This document shows, one piece after another, positions 12,536 to 24,387 of a stretch of 64,000 nucleotides of DNA. The notes below the pieces were generated by a model that saw only the letters and a list, made by a program, of their open reading frames with translations, made no database searches and had not been told where the DNA came from. Each line of letters starts with the position of its first letter. Within the stretch, counting starts at the first letter, position 1. The position numbers were made by a program, and so were the translations under genes. This DNA is from Aporrectodea caliginosa (taxonomy: Eukaryota > Annelida > Clitellata > Crassiclitellata > Lumbricidae), in assembly GCA_020284085.1 (NCBI GenBank), contig JACEVL010000271.1:296033-360032 (forward strand), given 5' to 3'.

Positions 12536-12599
12536 CGGTATAAGAATAATCTAGTCCAAGTACAGGTCAAAGGTCAAACGACCGCCTCAGGCAAAACAG

Positions 12600-13346
12600 A
12601 CAGCCATTAAAGCTGCGCAAAGGTCTTTTCAATGGTTGCCCTTCTTAGAGGGGGCGTACGTGTGCCTACCCCTCCCCTCCATTCTTCTTTCACTCTGCAC
12701 GCCTTAGCAAAGCTCATTGAATATTCATTATTTGCACGCTGTGCATTCTATTTGGGCCTTTCACACGCATATGCGTGCAGCCAATTTTTATACAAGCAAG
12801 ATACCAATTCTTGCATGTAGCACTCAATTTTTACTCACTAGCCGTCATCTACCGCCCATACTCATCATCCATCTTTGCTCATGCATTGCCAAGGCGCCCA
12901 TTTTTGCATCTTTTCATACTACAATCAAGCTGCCATTGTTTTGGCCATTTTCACATAGCTCACATTTAAGCTTGGAGTCCAACACGGCTAGGCTTTGCTC
13001 TCGTAGCTGCACTTGCATTCTTTTACATGTGCATTGTTTGGCATATAGCAATTTACACTTAGGTCAACTTTAATGGTAGAGGCCATTACACGCAAGCATT
13101 CAATTATTTTGGACCATACAACCATTTTCTCTTAGGCACGCACACATTTTTAGGCTCAAGCCTACAACTACAAACCTTGCAACTCCATCTTCGTCACCCA
13201 GCAAGGCGCGCAAGCACTTAGTGTGGAAGCCAAGGCAACCAGTGTTTGCGCTGGCATGCCATTACAGCTCTTGCCTGACCATTTAGCGTTGAATATTTAG
13301 TACTTGCAGCCTCTTTTGAGGCAGAAACGCATTTTACATTTAAGCG
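12600..13346 (+). other. Inner end of copy A, no recognisable gene
   Basis: Rich in recurring words (TGAATATTCATT, CTTAGGC, CAAGCGCA). Several open frames of 60-118 codons occur, but they overlap in different frames, have no domain-like content, and are not seen in D. I treat the block as repetitive non-coding DNA. Confidence 0.5.
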
Positions 13347-13926
13347 TAGCATTAAAAGATTAAATGTCTACTAAACATGCTCCTTCACATGGTAAAGCTG
13401 CCAGATCGGAAAAAATTCATACGTCTATTATTCTCTAATTTGAACTATAACTAGCAATATGCGAAAAACGCCACGCGTTTGAGGTGTACAGACATTTCTA
13501 GTGAGCAAAAAGGGCTGATGAAGAGTGCAACTTAGTATTAAAATTTATATGTCTGTCAAGCAAGTAATGAAAGAGGACGAGCCGTCTTTCAAAAATGCAA
13601 AGTCAGCTAAGCTTCTCCGTCTATAGTGATATTTTTAGTGTAAAGACGGATGCTAAATTCACTTTAAGCGATGAATGTGTGAGCAGTTGCAAGCCAAGAG
13701 CTCTGTGCAAGTGTAAAAGGGCATAAGGCAAATGAATATTCAATGGGCTTGCCGCTTTGGTCACCCTTGTAAAACGAGGCAAGCCCAAAGAATGTCTTGC
13801 TGCCTAAGAGTAAAAGGTTTTAGCTCTAATTCAATGCAAGCGCACAAAACCATCGCAATTTGTACCTACTGAATAATAAATTGGTCTTAGTCAGCCTTGA
13901 AAAACAAGGCGAGCTCAAAGAATAGC
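13347..13926. repeat. Loop of the A/B palindrome (580 bp)
   Basis: Unpaired centre between A and B. It is the reverse complement of 33,642-34,221, the inner end of copy C, and so belongs to unit B; A lost its own version. The arms meet the loop at the sequence ACATTTAAGCG (left) and its complement (right). Confidence 0.9.
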
Positions 13927-14975
13927 CGCTTAAATGTAAAATGCGTTTCTGCCTCAAAAGAGGCTGCAAGTACTAAATATTCAACGCTAAAATGGTCAGG
14001 CAAGAGCTGTAATGGCATGCAAGCGCAAACACTGGTTGCCTTGGCTTCCACACTAAGTGCTTGCGCGCCTTGCTGGGTGACGAAGATGGAGTTGCAAGGT
14101 TTGTAGTTGTAGGCTTGAGCCTAAAATGTGTGCGTGCCTAAGAGAAAATGGTTGTATGGTCCAAAATAATTGAATGCTTGCGTGTAATGGCCTCTACCAT
14201 TAAAGTTGACCTAAGTGTAAATTGCTATATGCCAAACAATGCACATGTAAAAGAATGCAAGTGCAGCTACGAGAGCAAAGCCTAGCCGTGTTGGACTCCA
14301 AGCTTAAATGTGAGCTATGTGAAAATGGCCAAAACAATGGCAGCTTGATTGTAGTATGAAAAGATGCAAAAATGGGCGCCTTGCAATGCATGAGCAAAGA
14401 TGGATGATGAGTATGGGCGGTAGATGACGGCTAGTGAGTAAAAATTGAGTGCTACATGCAAGAATTGGTATCTTGCTTGTATAAAAATTGGCTGCACGCA
14501 TATGCGTGTGAAAGGCCCAAATAGAATGCACAGCGTGCAAATAATGAATATTCAATGAGCTTTGCTAAGGCGTGCAGAGTGAAAGAAGAATGGAGGGGAG
14601 GGGTAGGCACACGTACGCCCCCTCTAAGAAGGGCAACCATTGAAAAGACCTTTGCGCAGCTTTAATGGCTGTCTGTTTTGCCTGAGGCGGTCGTTTGACC
14701 TTTGACCTGTACTTGGACTAGATTATTCTTATACCGGCATTGCAAAATTAAGCCAGTAATTGTAGTATGAAAATAAGCCAGTAATTGTAGTATGAAATTA
14801 AGCCAGCATTTGCATATTGATAACTAGTAACTCTAGTGTCTCAGTATCGCTCTCGCGGTCATTTCTTGACTTTTTTGAAACTGTCTTGAAGCGAAAGTCT
14901 TGTTCTTTTCTAGAAGCGGTCTCAATAGTTCTTGCACAAACTCTCTTTAGTTCTGAACTTCTTGCGCTAAAAAAT

Positions 14976-15236
14976 TGCCCTGTGCCGATGTAATAACTAA
15001 TAAGACGGAGGTGCTAACCACACCGGAAGTTTGGAAAAGCAGTCTTTCTTGTTAACACTAGCTTAACAGATATTGCTACTTTACGTCGATTTCTATCCGG
15101 ACAAAATCATAAAATGTCTCATGAAGAACCTGAAATAGACAAATTTGCATTCAAGCAATTTAAAGTCATGAATAAACAAAAGAAATGGTGTGCCATTTGC
15201 CGCTGGTGTAAAGCTACCATACGCGAAACGATTTAA
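14976..15236 (+). pseudogene. Short conserved ORF, frameshifted, copy B
   Basis: Same ORF as 12,037-12,297, but one extra A in GGAAAAGC (about 15,033-15,040) breaks the frame. The downstream MSHEEPEIDKF block is intact to its stop. Locus D also has more As here, so the B form could be ancestral; if so the 86-codon frame of A and C is incidental. Confidence 0.35.
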
Positions 15237-15714
15237 ACAAATCTAGTCGTCTCTCAACCTGTATGGCCTGAATCGCTTAGAAGATCTTAGAATGCCTGAA
15301 ATATTTAATTTCTTTATACTATTCAGGTGATCGGCCTACAATTGAGACAACAATTGTTTTGGTGATTTGGGTCCAAGTTGTTTTTATTGTTTATTCTGTA
15401 ATCAGTGCCACCCTGTGGACTAAATGCCGAAAAGCGTGAGTGACTCGGTTTTGAACTGTCTTGGACCTTGTATCTCGGTCTAGGTCTAGTTCCCCACTGT
15501 CTCGGTCTCGGTCTCCAAATTTTATGTCTCGCATACAAGACTGATTAGAATTTACGTTGACAGTAGACAATTATCGCAGAAGTCGATGTTTTATAAATCA
15601 TCATATTTACAATTGCAATTACAATTTTAGCTCTCTGATAAGTGCGTGTGTCACAGTAGTCGGGAAAATAAACGAATATTAACTTTTCTATAAACATTTG
15701 TCACTTTTATTCAG

Positions 15715-16469
15715 ATGAAGGTGACCCGAAGCCACAGAAAAGAAGTAAACAAAGTCTATTAGGAGAAAAAACTAACGAAAATGATCTCCTGAGAATGGAA
15801 ATCGAAATGGAAAGGACTGAGAAAGAGAGTTTGCTGTTTGCAAATGAACAGCTGAGAATTAATGCATTCAAGGAAGTACAGGTTAATAAGACTTTGAAAG
15901 AAGAACTGAGTAATGCGGAAGCTAATATAGTAAGACTAAAACAAGAGTTGGGCAAAAATAAAATCGCAAACAACGCGCTTCAGACCAACAACGACAAACT
16001 AAAGCAGGAACTCAATGCAGAAAAACGACCAACAATTCACTTCAAACCAACAACGACAAACTAAAGCAGGAACTTAAAGCAGAGAAAACGACCAACAATT
16101 CACTTCAAACCAACAATGACAAACTAAAGCAGGAAGTTAAAGCAGAGAAAATGACCAACAATTCACTTCAGGCCAACAACGACAAACTAAAGCAGGAACT
16201 TAAAACAGAGAAAACGACCAACAATTCACTTCAAACCAACAACGACAAATTAAAGCAGGAACTTGATACAGAGAAAACGACCAACAATTTACTTCAAACC
16301 AACAATTACAAATTAAAGCAGGAACTTAAAGCAGAGCAAACGACCAACAATTCACGTCAGACCAACAATCGCAAATTAGTTGAAGAATTGAACACATATA
16401 AAGCGACAGTGACGACATTAGAAGCCAACGTCCAGAAACTCAGGAAAGAACTAGAGACAACGAAAACAG
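15715..16469 (+). pseudogene. Coiled-coil exon with 63-bp coding repeats, copy B
   Basis: Exon between TTTATTCAG and AACAG/GTATGC, phase 1 at both ends by design. It encodes DEGDPKPQKRSKQSLL, a coil (MEIEMERTEKESLLFANEQL), then seven 21-residue repeats. The missing base after QELNAEK (near 16,022) shifts the frame. Length 755 equals D's 420 plus five 63-bp repeats plus a 21-bp insertion minus one base. No intact protein is possible without skipping the lesion. Confidence 0.75.
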
Positions 16470-16604
16470 GTATGCGTGTATGTCTTTGCATCTGTATGTA
16501 TGAAGACAATTAATATAATATAGCGCAGTTTTAAAGGGTCCACCAAGGTCCTGCAAACTATTCTGATCTTCTCTACGCTTTCAATAACGTCAAGAAACAA
16601 AATT

Positions 16605-16690
16605 CATTCATTCCAAACATTCCAAACATTTATATAACGCCCGTTCAAGATTCCAACTCAGAGGCGCTCCTTGCGTCATTCTAAATAATG
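16605..16690 (-). mobile_element. LINE 3' end, copy B
   Basis: Reverse-oriented tail (CATTCCAAA repeats, then TTATATAACGCCC and CAGAGGCGC). Together with the (TAA)n and SINE-like block it forms an insertion absent from D at 60,335. Confidence 0.65.
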
Positions 16691-16729
16691 TTAGAGTCAA
16701 TTTGGCATTCGTCTGTTAGTATACTAGCT

Positions 16730-16930
<201 letters not shown>

Positions 16931-17218
16931 GATGCGGGAAGATATACCGCTACCTACTGCTCTTCACGCCAGTGATGTTACCACTTCACGATGGACCCCC
17001 AGATGAGTAGGAGAGTCAGCACTGGCAAGGACCCGCAAAAATAACGACTTCTCAATAAAGTTATGGATGTCACGATCGGATGTAAGTCGACGAGGTGTTG
17101 ACTTGTAATCAAGAGGGTAAATTTAGTCTCAGTCACTTGGGCTGGTGTGTTGTTTTTCTGATCTAAAATGCTTTATTAACTAAAGTTTGTGATTCACATT
17201 CAATTTGAATATAAAATT

Positions 17219-17435
17219 GACACGCATGATTGCTGCTCTTGTCATAGATAACAAAGAGAAGATTTTGAGCATCGAACACAAACATGAACAACAGCAAAAA
17301 GCATAGATGGAAGAAAACGAACAACTTTGTAAACAAATTAAAGAAAGGCGTCGATTAAAAGGTAGAAGACTAATTACTCATCTAACAATAAAGGTTGAAT
17401 ATTTGTCTAAGAGCCGGTTGTCTGCAGATTTTGAT
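17219..17435 (+). pseudogene. Second coiled-coil exon with nonsense codon, copy B
   Basis: Reads MIAALVIDNKEKILSIEH then an EENEQLCKQIKERRR block. The Trp codon of A and C (KAWMEEN) is TAG here at 17,304-17,306. The acceptor position reads ATATAA instead of ATATAG as in D. The exon ends at the transposon insertion (17,436). Confidence 0.6.
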
Positions 17436-19025
17436 GGTGACCCGTCAGAACGGCCCAGGACAAATCGGCCCCGACAAAGCGGCCCCGACAAAACGACCCC
17501 CGTCAAAATGGCCTCGACAAAACAGTCCAGTCAAATCGGCCCCCGTGAAATCGCCCCCCGTCATATCGGCCCCCGTCATATCGGCCCCAGTCATATCGGT
17601 CCCAGTCATATCGGCCCCATACAAAATATCCAATGTTGCCAGTACTTTTAAGCTTACGCTGACAAACTATGTTGAAATGAGCCCCCCGTCATATCGGCCC
17701 CGTCATATCGGCCCCAGTCATATCGGCCCCAGTCATAGCCTATCGGCCCCATACAAAATATCCAATGTTGCCAGTACTTTTAAGCTTACGCTGACAAACT
17801 ATGTTGAAATGAGGCCTCAAGCGACTTTTCAGCTGGGCAATGGACTGCGGGGACCATCGGCTAATGCTAACTGGTTGGCGTATTTAATTATTTAAATGCT
17901 TTCAATGACAACTATCATAGAGCCAACTTCTATTTACGCAACGAATTATCTTATATTATAATTCTTAGTCTGTTTACGATGTCCTTCCGTATGTATGTAT
18001 GTATGTTTGGTTGTCCGGCTAAAGGCTCCGAAACGGAACGGTTTCGCGATTTGAAAAAATTTACAAAACATTATTACGCAACGTCTAATTCAACGCGACT
18101 ATTTTCAGCTAGCAATTTTATTTAAACGCCGATATATGGACATTTTAAATTTACAACTGTTTCGGCGAGGCTATCTTATAATACTGGCTATAGCATGCCC
18201 ATTTGTCCACGTCACTAAATATGCAATATTAAATTACGTCACGCGGCTAAATATGCAATCTTACGTCACGCTGGCTAACGGAAAATAAAAAGCGTATTAT
18301 AATTTAGAAATAACCCGTGTAGTACGGGGAACAAATAATATGCCTATTTCAGGTAGAGATAACCCGTGTAGTACGGGGAACAAATAATATTGCCTATAAT
18401 TATAAGGTAGAGATAACCCGTGCAGTACACGGGCTAAGCAACTATGTTCACCTCTAAATATCGTTTCCATTCAGATATATGGACATTTTTTAAATATTTG
18501 AAGCCCATCAGCAAATATAGTAAGTAAGTAGCCTTTATTTGCAGCCGTTAAAAATTACGCCTGGGGAAAACCCGGGCGAACGCCGGGTAAAAAATGCTAG
18601 TTTTTCATAAATCCAACTTCCATTTTAAACTGACCACATAAGTAATTTGGCAACGTAAACTACGATTTTACCAATTCGAGTTCTATTTACGCAAAGAATT
18701 CTTTTCATCAAACCAACTTAAAAGTATTTGGAACATGAGATATTTTGTGATGGGCCGATGTGACTGGGGTCGATATGACTGTGGCCGGTTTGACGGGGGC
18801 AGATATGACGGTGGTCGATATGACGGGTCACGGGGGTCGTTATGACAGAGGCCGAAATGACGGGGCTGTTTTGTTGAGGCCATTTTGACGAGGGCCGTTT
18901 TGACGGGGCCGTTTTGTCGGGGCCGTTTTGTCGGGGCCCATTTGTCGGGGCCGTTTTGTCGGGGCCCATTTGTCGGGGCCGTTTTGTCGGGGCCGATTTG
19001 TCCTGGGCCGTTCTGACGGGGTACC
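17436..19025 (+). mobile_element. Minisatellite-TIR foldback transposon, copy B
   Basis: 1,590 bp between 9-bp direct repeats GATTTTGAT (17,427-17,435 and 19,026-19,034). Termini: GGTGACCCGTCAGAACGGCC at left, and at right, read inward, GGTACCCCGTCAGAACGGCC; both continue as 15-bp tandem repeats and then a shared boundary ACAAAATATC..ATGTT...TACTTTTAAG. The left boundary block is duplicated (17,619-17,681 and 17,749-17,811). The 9-bp duplication and long TIRs recall Mutator-like elements, but no transposase is present. Locus D at about 62,143 has a single GATTTTAAT and no insertion. Confidence 0.85.
18295..18430 (+). repeat. Tandem subrepeats inside the foldback transposon
   Basis: Three copies of a ~55-bp segment containing AGATAACCCGTGTAGTACG, spaced by AT-rich sequence. 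The motif CCCGTGTAGTACGGG is itself close to an inverted repeat. Confidence 0.75.
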
Positions 19026-19457
19026 GATTTTGATAGCTGCACTTTCTCAGATAATTATTTTTAATCCGACATTTGCAACAAAACACTTAACATTTTCTAA
19101 TTGCGCATTTAAACAAATTGTGGATTCCAAGAGTTTAGCGACAGCGACTTCTTACGGCAGAAAAGACATTCCATGGCACCTTATGTCATCTTAAGGCATC
19201 TTTTAACATCTTAAGGAATCTTGAGACATCGAAATAAAAATGTCTTGTAACCCTCATTGCAGGTGAAGAATTACTAGTAGGCTACATTACAATTTTCTGA
19301 CTAGGTTTATCTGTACTGAGCGCCGGTCATTCGATTCAAGTTTAGAAACAAAATGCACCGATGCTAAAAAAATAGTTGACATTAGGTAGCATCGGGTTCA
19401 GCGTTGAAATGCATATAGACTATAATTGTTTATGAGGAATCGAAATATATTCATTTC

Positions 19458-19458
<1 letters not shown>

Positions 19459-19547
<89 letters not shown>

Positions 19548-19548
19548 G

Positions 19549-19598
<50 letters not shown>
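19459..19598 (+). repeat. (CAT)n microsatellite, copy B
   Basis: About 46 CAT units with one CAG. Reading frames through it (poly-His, poly-Asp, poly-Met) are artefacts. Confidence 0.95.
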
Positions 19599-20250
19599 GG
19601 ATCCATGGGCCGAAGGCCCGTAGGTGTCCAAACGCTTGCATCGGATCCATGGGCCGAGGCCCGTCCAATGCTTGCATTGGATTTCATACGTATTTTTTCT
19701 TTACGAACGGAGTATCTACACCCATCCGTTCGACCTTCGCGCTTCTCCCTTAAAGAGAGTTCCAGGCTTAGGACTGGCTTTGATATCCACTATCTTGTGG
19801 TATCAGAGGCGGCGATGCCGCCCACGTTTGCCAGCTTTTTCAGAGTTTCTGCTGAGCCTGTCCACCTCGCTCGCGTAGCGCCCTAGGTGGTACTTCAGCC
19901 AAGACCTTCACCACTGATGGCAGCAATTCACTTTCGAGGACACGGCTTTTCATACTCTATTGATAAATCTACACTTCATGCACCTCATATTTCTTACTCT
20001 ATCTTTACCTTTCCCTTTCCTGTGCGACTGTCTATGTTCATCCGCCCGTGCCTGTTTGTCACTCTACTTTTCACTGACCATTTCTGCGCCTGTATCATTC
20101 TGTTGGCCTCAATTTGTCTCGGTCTTGATATCGTCCACGTATTATCATTACGTTCATCGTCGTTGCCGCATGCATTAGTACTCACGTTCCAATTTATATT
20201 TGTTTACAATTATGCAATAGTCCCAAATCCAAATATTAAATAGAGTTTTA

Positions 20251-21135
20251 ATGGATCTATTTCTACTTTCAGACGAACTTCGATACAAATCGGATCCAGT
20301 TTTAGTGAAGACGATCAGAACAAAAGCTGAGGAAAAAGACACGAAACAAATTCGGGGATTGACGATCTTAGACAAAGAATTGTTTGTTTTGAGTGAAAGG
20401 AATTCAGATGTTGAAGTTTACAATAAACGTAAATTAAACTTCAAACGTCGATGGAATTTGAAGGAATTAATTGATCCACTCGACATAGGATCCTGCGACA
20501 GAAATAAATGTCTCTACATCATCGATTACAAAAGGCCGTTTAAGTTTCACGAATGCAATCTTCAGAGTTGATCCAAATGGAAATTTAATAAAGAAATGGT
20601 CAACAGGAGAAGATTATGGATGGGGTCTATCTGTTACAGACGAATCGAATGTCATCTTAGCTGTTTTTTTAAATATAAGTTAAACGAATATTCGCCAGAT
20701 GGACAATTGCTCCGTGAAATCAATCTATTGTCAGACGCTGGTATTCGTCGTCCATGGCATGCCATTAAACTGGCCAATGGTCATTTCATGGTCAGTCATG
20801 GTGATGGTGGTCTGGATAGAGTTTGCATAGTGGATGTAGATGGAAAACTTAAAAAGTCATTCGGTGGAAAACACGGATCTACCATTGGACAAATGAATCA
20901 TCCAGTTCATTTGTCCGTCGATGGAAATGGATTCGTGATGGTCGTTGATAAGTCAAACCATCGAATTCTTTTACTGGATCAAGATTTGGAATTTAGGAGA
21001 GAAATTCTCTCAAAAGATGGAAAACACGGACTACAATATCCATCGAGGATTCTTCTGGATGAGAAAAAAGGTCGATTCTTTGTGGCTAACAACGATCCGA
21101 GCAAGCGACGGATTTTGATTTTCAATTTTAAATAA
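20251..21135 (+). pseudogene. NHL-repeat exon, frameshifted, copy B
   Basis: The N-terminal block MDLFLLSDELRYKSDPVLV to IIDYKRPFKFHE is in one frame. A 2-nt deletion after FHE and a seven-T run (five would keep frame) put the middle out of frame. The remainder, from KLNEYSPDGQLLREINLLSD to the final NFK, returns to a readable propeller with two clear blades. An acceptor-like TTAAATAGAG precedes the block at 20,236-20,245. As a TRIM-NHL C-terminal exon it would supply the propeller, but no B-box exon lies in this unit. Confidence 0.78.
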
Positions 21136-22293
21136 TTCGGTGCTTAAGACAATAACTTAAGAGAATTACATCTTTAAATTTAAAATTAAGGTAAATTTGC
21201 ATTTGTGTTTATGATCTTCATTTGCTAATACTTGTTTTCTTATGCAACCACCAAAATTTATTAAAATTATTGTCTTTTCACTTCTACTTGAGCAGAGAAT
21301 TATTTTCATCAATCTTCCATTTTAAATTGAACATATAAATCAAATCAAATCAATCATTTATTTTGCAACCAGACAATCACTTTACAATTGCAGATTTGCA
21401 AAATACACATAAAGAAGTTGGATAAATTTTGGTGTCTGGTAAAAAAGAATTACCCAATTTCTTGTTAATACATTAAAGTAAATCGTTCTGTTTCTGATAT
21501 TTAGGCCTACAGGACGCTTTTTCTTAGGATATGAGCCTTTAAAGATTCTGGTGAAGTTGTCCAACTACTGATTATTAGATTTTAAACGGAGTCAAGTGTT
21601 TCTCTTTTCCAACATGTTTAGATTAAAAAAAACTTATTATGAAGATTAATTAATTTATTATTTTGATTCTATGTAAATTCTATATTGTGTCAAAGAATAT
21701 TTCTACCATCGACTGATGTTTTGATTATTATTACAGTGGCTCTGTAAGTTCTTAGACAAGAAGCTGAAAGGCATCGTTGTTGCTTGACGACGCTGTGGCA
21801 TGACGAACATGATCAGCGTCTTCTTCCTCTTATCTATATCAAGAATTGGTTCTAGGACAGTTCCGAAGCGCAATTGCAGAGTTGAAGTTAATAGGCGATG
21901 TTATCAGGAATATTGTATTAAGTTTCTCAGATATAGAACGTTAATAACACTACTATGCATGATTTCTGATGTTCGGTCCAAAACATATTTTTCTAAAAGA
22001 TTTTAGTCTGCTGATTTCGAAAATGATATCCGTTTTTTGGTATGACGTAGGGTTTTCCTGACAATCACCATTATCATATTCAACATGGCTGAATCTGTAA
22101 GCGGTTACTTTAGAAGACGTTGTGTTAATTCACCTGCAGGGTAAAAATTGCCGCAAGTTGGGGGGGGTCAACACCCCTAGTCTTTCTTAGGCTCCCATAG
22201 TAAAGTCTACATTTCACACCCAAACTGCACATAAATCAACGTCTAACCCCCAGTTATTTTTTACAATTCCCATACTGTTCACCTGATTCATTT

Positions 22294-23180
22294 TGTTACA
22301 TCTGTGGAAGCCAAACTTTGCATAAACCAAGACAGAACAGAACCGGGTTTGTGCAGAAAGCTTATTTTGGTATGAAGTTAGGAGACCAAGACAAATCATG
22401 GGCGCCTCACGTCGTATGCAAGACATGTGTGACACGTCTAAGAAACTGGAGCAAAGGTGTAAAGAAATCACTAAGCTTTGGAGTTGCTATGGTCTGGTGC
22501 TAGTCTAGAAATCATGTTGATGACTGCTACTTTGTTTGGTAAATACTAAAGGCTACAATAACAAGAATAAAAAGGAAATTTCTTATCCAAATTTGCCATC
22601 GGCCTAGAGTCCGGTACCCCATGCTGGTTGCAGCCTTCCTGTTCAAGTACCAAAGGATATTGCGGACTGTATGACAGAAAGTGAGTCGAGTTCAGAAAGT
22701 GATGATGACACTGGTACAGACAACTATGTTTCAGACAATCCAGATATTGCTGAAACTTTCTCTCAGGCAGAGCTAAATGATCTCATTCGAGACTTAGACC
22801 TGCCAAAATTTTCGGCAGAACTTCTGGGATCACGCTTGAGAGCCAAGAATTTGCTGGCACCTAGCACGCCATTCTCGTGGTACAGAAACCGTGAAGAATT
22901 TACATGCTATTTCTCAGAGATTGAATCTCTTGTATTTTGCTAAGATATTCCTGGATAAATAACAAAGTTGGGAGTCACTTACAATGCAAGTGAATGGAGA
23001 ATTTTCATCGATTCTTCCAAGCGAAGCCTAAAAGCAGTTCTCTTGCATAATGGTAAGAGATATGCATCAGTGCCTGTTGGGCATTCTGTGCAGCTGAAAG
23101 AGACTTATGAAAACATGGCCATGCTTCTTCAGAATATAAACAGAGCTTCTCATTTGAAAATAGAAGGCGATTGGAAAATC
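22294..23180 (+). pseudogene. Decayed repeat-associated protein gene, copy B
   Basis: Plus-strand copy of the gene at 1,168-2,054. The cysteine block CYICGSQ..HKPRQNRTGF, the GDQDKSWAPHVV block, the acidic TESESSSESDDD block and the SSKRSLKAVLLHNG block are all visible. Breaks are shared with the other copies (stop after MVWC; TAG after LPSA). Private changes: V for L after RTGF and Q for L in FSQAEL. Homology to the family ends at about 23,180, before the CGATCG-rich turn sequence. Confidence 0.5.
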
Positions 23181-23222
23181 GATCGCGCCGGATTGCGTAG
23201 GCGATCGGTGCGCGATCGACCT
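23181..23222. other. CGATCG-rich junction sequence
   Basis: A GC-rich segment with repeated GATCG/CGATCG words between the truncated gene and the AT-rich spacer flank. Mirrored at 24,346-24,387, 1,126-1,167 and about 3,976-4,020. It marks where the ancestral gene was cut. Confidence 0.5.
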
Positions 23223-23347
23223 CGAGAGCTTTTGTGTACGTCGTATTTTGTGTATCGTATTCGTATAGCTGTATATTATAGCCTATTTTATAGTACGTAT
23301 ACCATTGACGCAAAATGACGTGTGACGGCTAATTTAACAACGTTGGT

Positions 23348-24220
23348 TGAGCCTTCGGCATACGTTGAGCAATCAGTTTTGGCTTGACCTTTCAGTAAGC
23401 ATACTATATAAGATTACACTTCAGTGCTTTCTGCAGGAGTTGCAGCACATATTTTTCACAATCCGACGGTTTTCTTTCTCGACTAGCCTACATCCACATC
23501 GAACGAGTCACCTAATTTGTAAATATGTACTTATGTTGCTGCTATTTAAGAAGTTTATATTTTTATACACTCTTATAGTTAAATTATTTTACAGGGTTTA
23601 AGTTTTTATTCTTACCAAGGTGGCCTATACCTTCACTAGCATAAATAGACGTACTAGAGATGTCGATAATATTACAGAGATGTAGTGATATTGGTGATGT
23701 TATTGACTACGTTTGTTTATAGTGCTTGATACCTACTAGAGATGTGTGTATGCATAGGGACATTTGTGACCGATGCTTTTAGCTGCTTTAATTAACCTAA
23801 TAATTTACTTATATAACAAAGATTTGTACTCACCTAAAACGCTGCATGTTTAAAGTAATATATTATGCATCCATGCTATATGAATTTAAAGATGCCACTA
23901 TATTGTTTTATCGGTTTGTGATTGATTTTGTGATGCTGAACTGTGTCTGTTGCCGCCCATATAAAATGGCACCGATAGTGACGATTTACAACTGCAGTTG
24001 AAATGGATATTTTATTCTTCCGACATCTAGCTACTAAATTTTAATACATCTGCTGAACATCAACACTGACCTTTTAAGCTTTATACACCTAGCGAATGTA
24101 TTTTTAACACTTTCTAAGTTTTTGTTAAATACTGCTGAACTCTGCCACTGAAGTGTAATCTTATATAGTATCTTATTCATAGGGGCTATGCTTCTTTAGT
24201 TGTAATATTACAACTATAAT
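23348..24220 (+). repeat. Spacer S2 (873 bp) between B and C
   Basis: Copy of 128-1,000. It differs chiefly by a 28-bp segment at 23,397-23,424 that replaces 27 bp of S1 and is an inverted copy of 24,150-24,180. No coding potential seen. Confidence 0.9.
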
Positions 24221-24387
24221 ACCAACGTTGTTAAATTAGCCGTCACACGTCATTTTGCGTCAATGGTATACGTACTATAAAATAGGCTATAATATACAGC
24301 TATACGAATACGATACACAAAATACGACGTACACAAAAGCTCTCGAGGTCGATCGCGCACCGATCGCCTACGCAATCCGGCGCGATC

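Noticed and set aside
12632..13073. Overlapping frames in the inner end of the units (also 14,200-14,640 and 32,928-33,368)
   Set aside because: Three overlapping frames with no protein-like composition; frame content changes between copies A and C by a single base.
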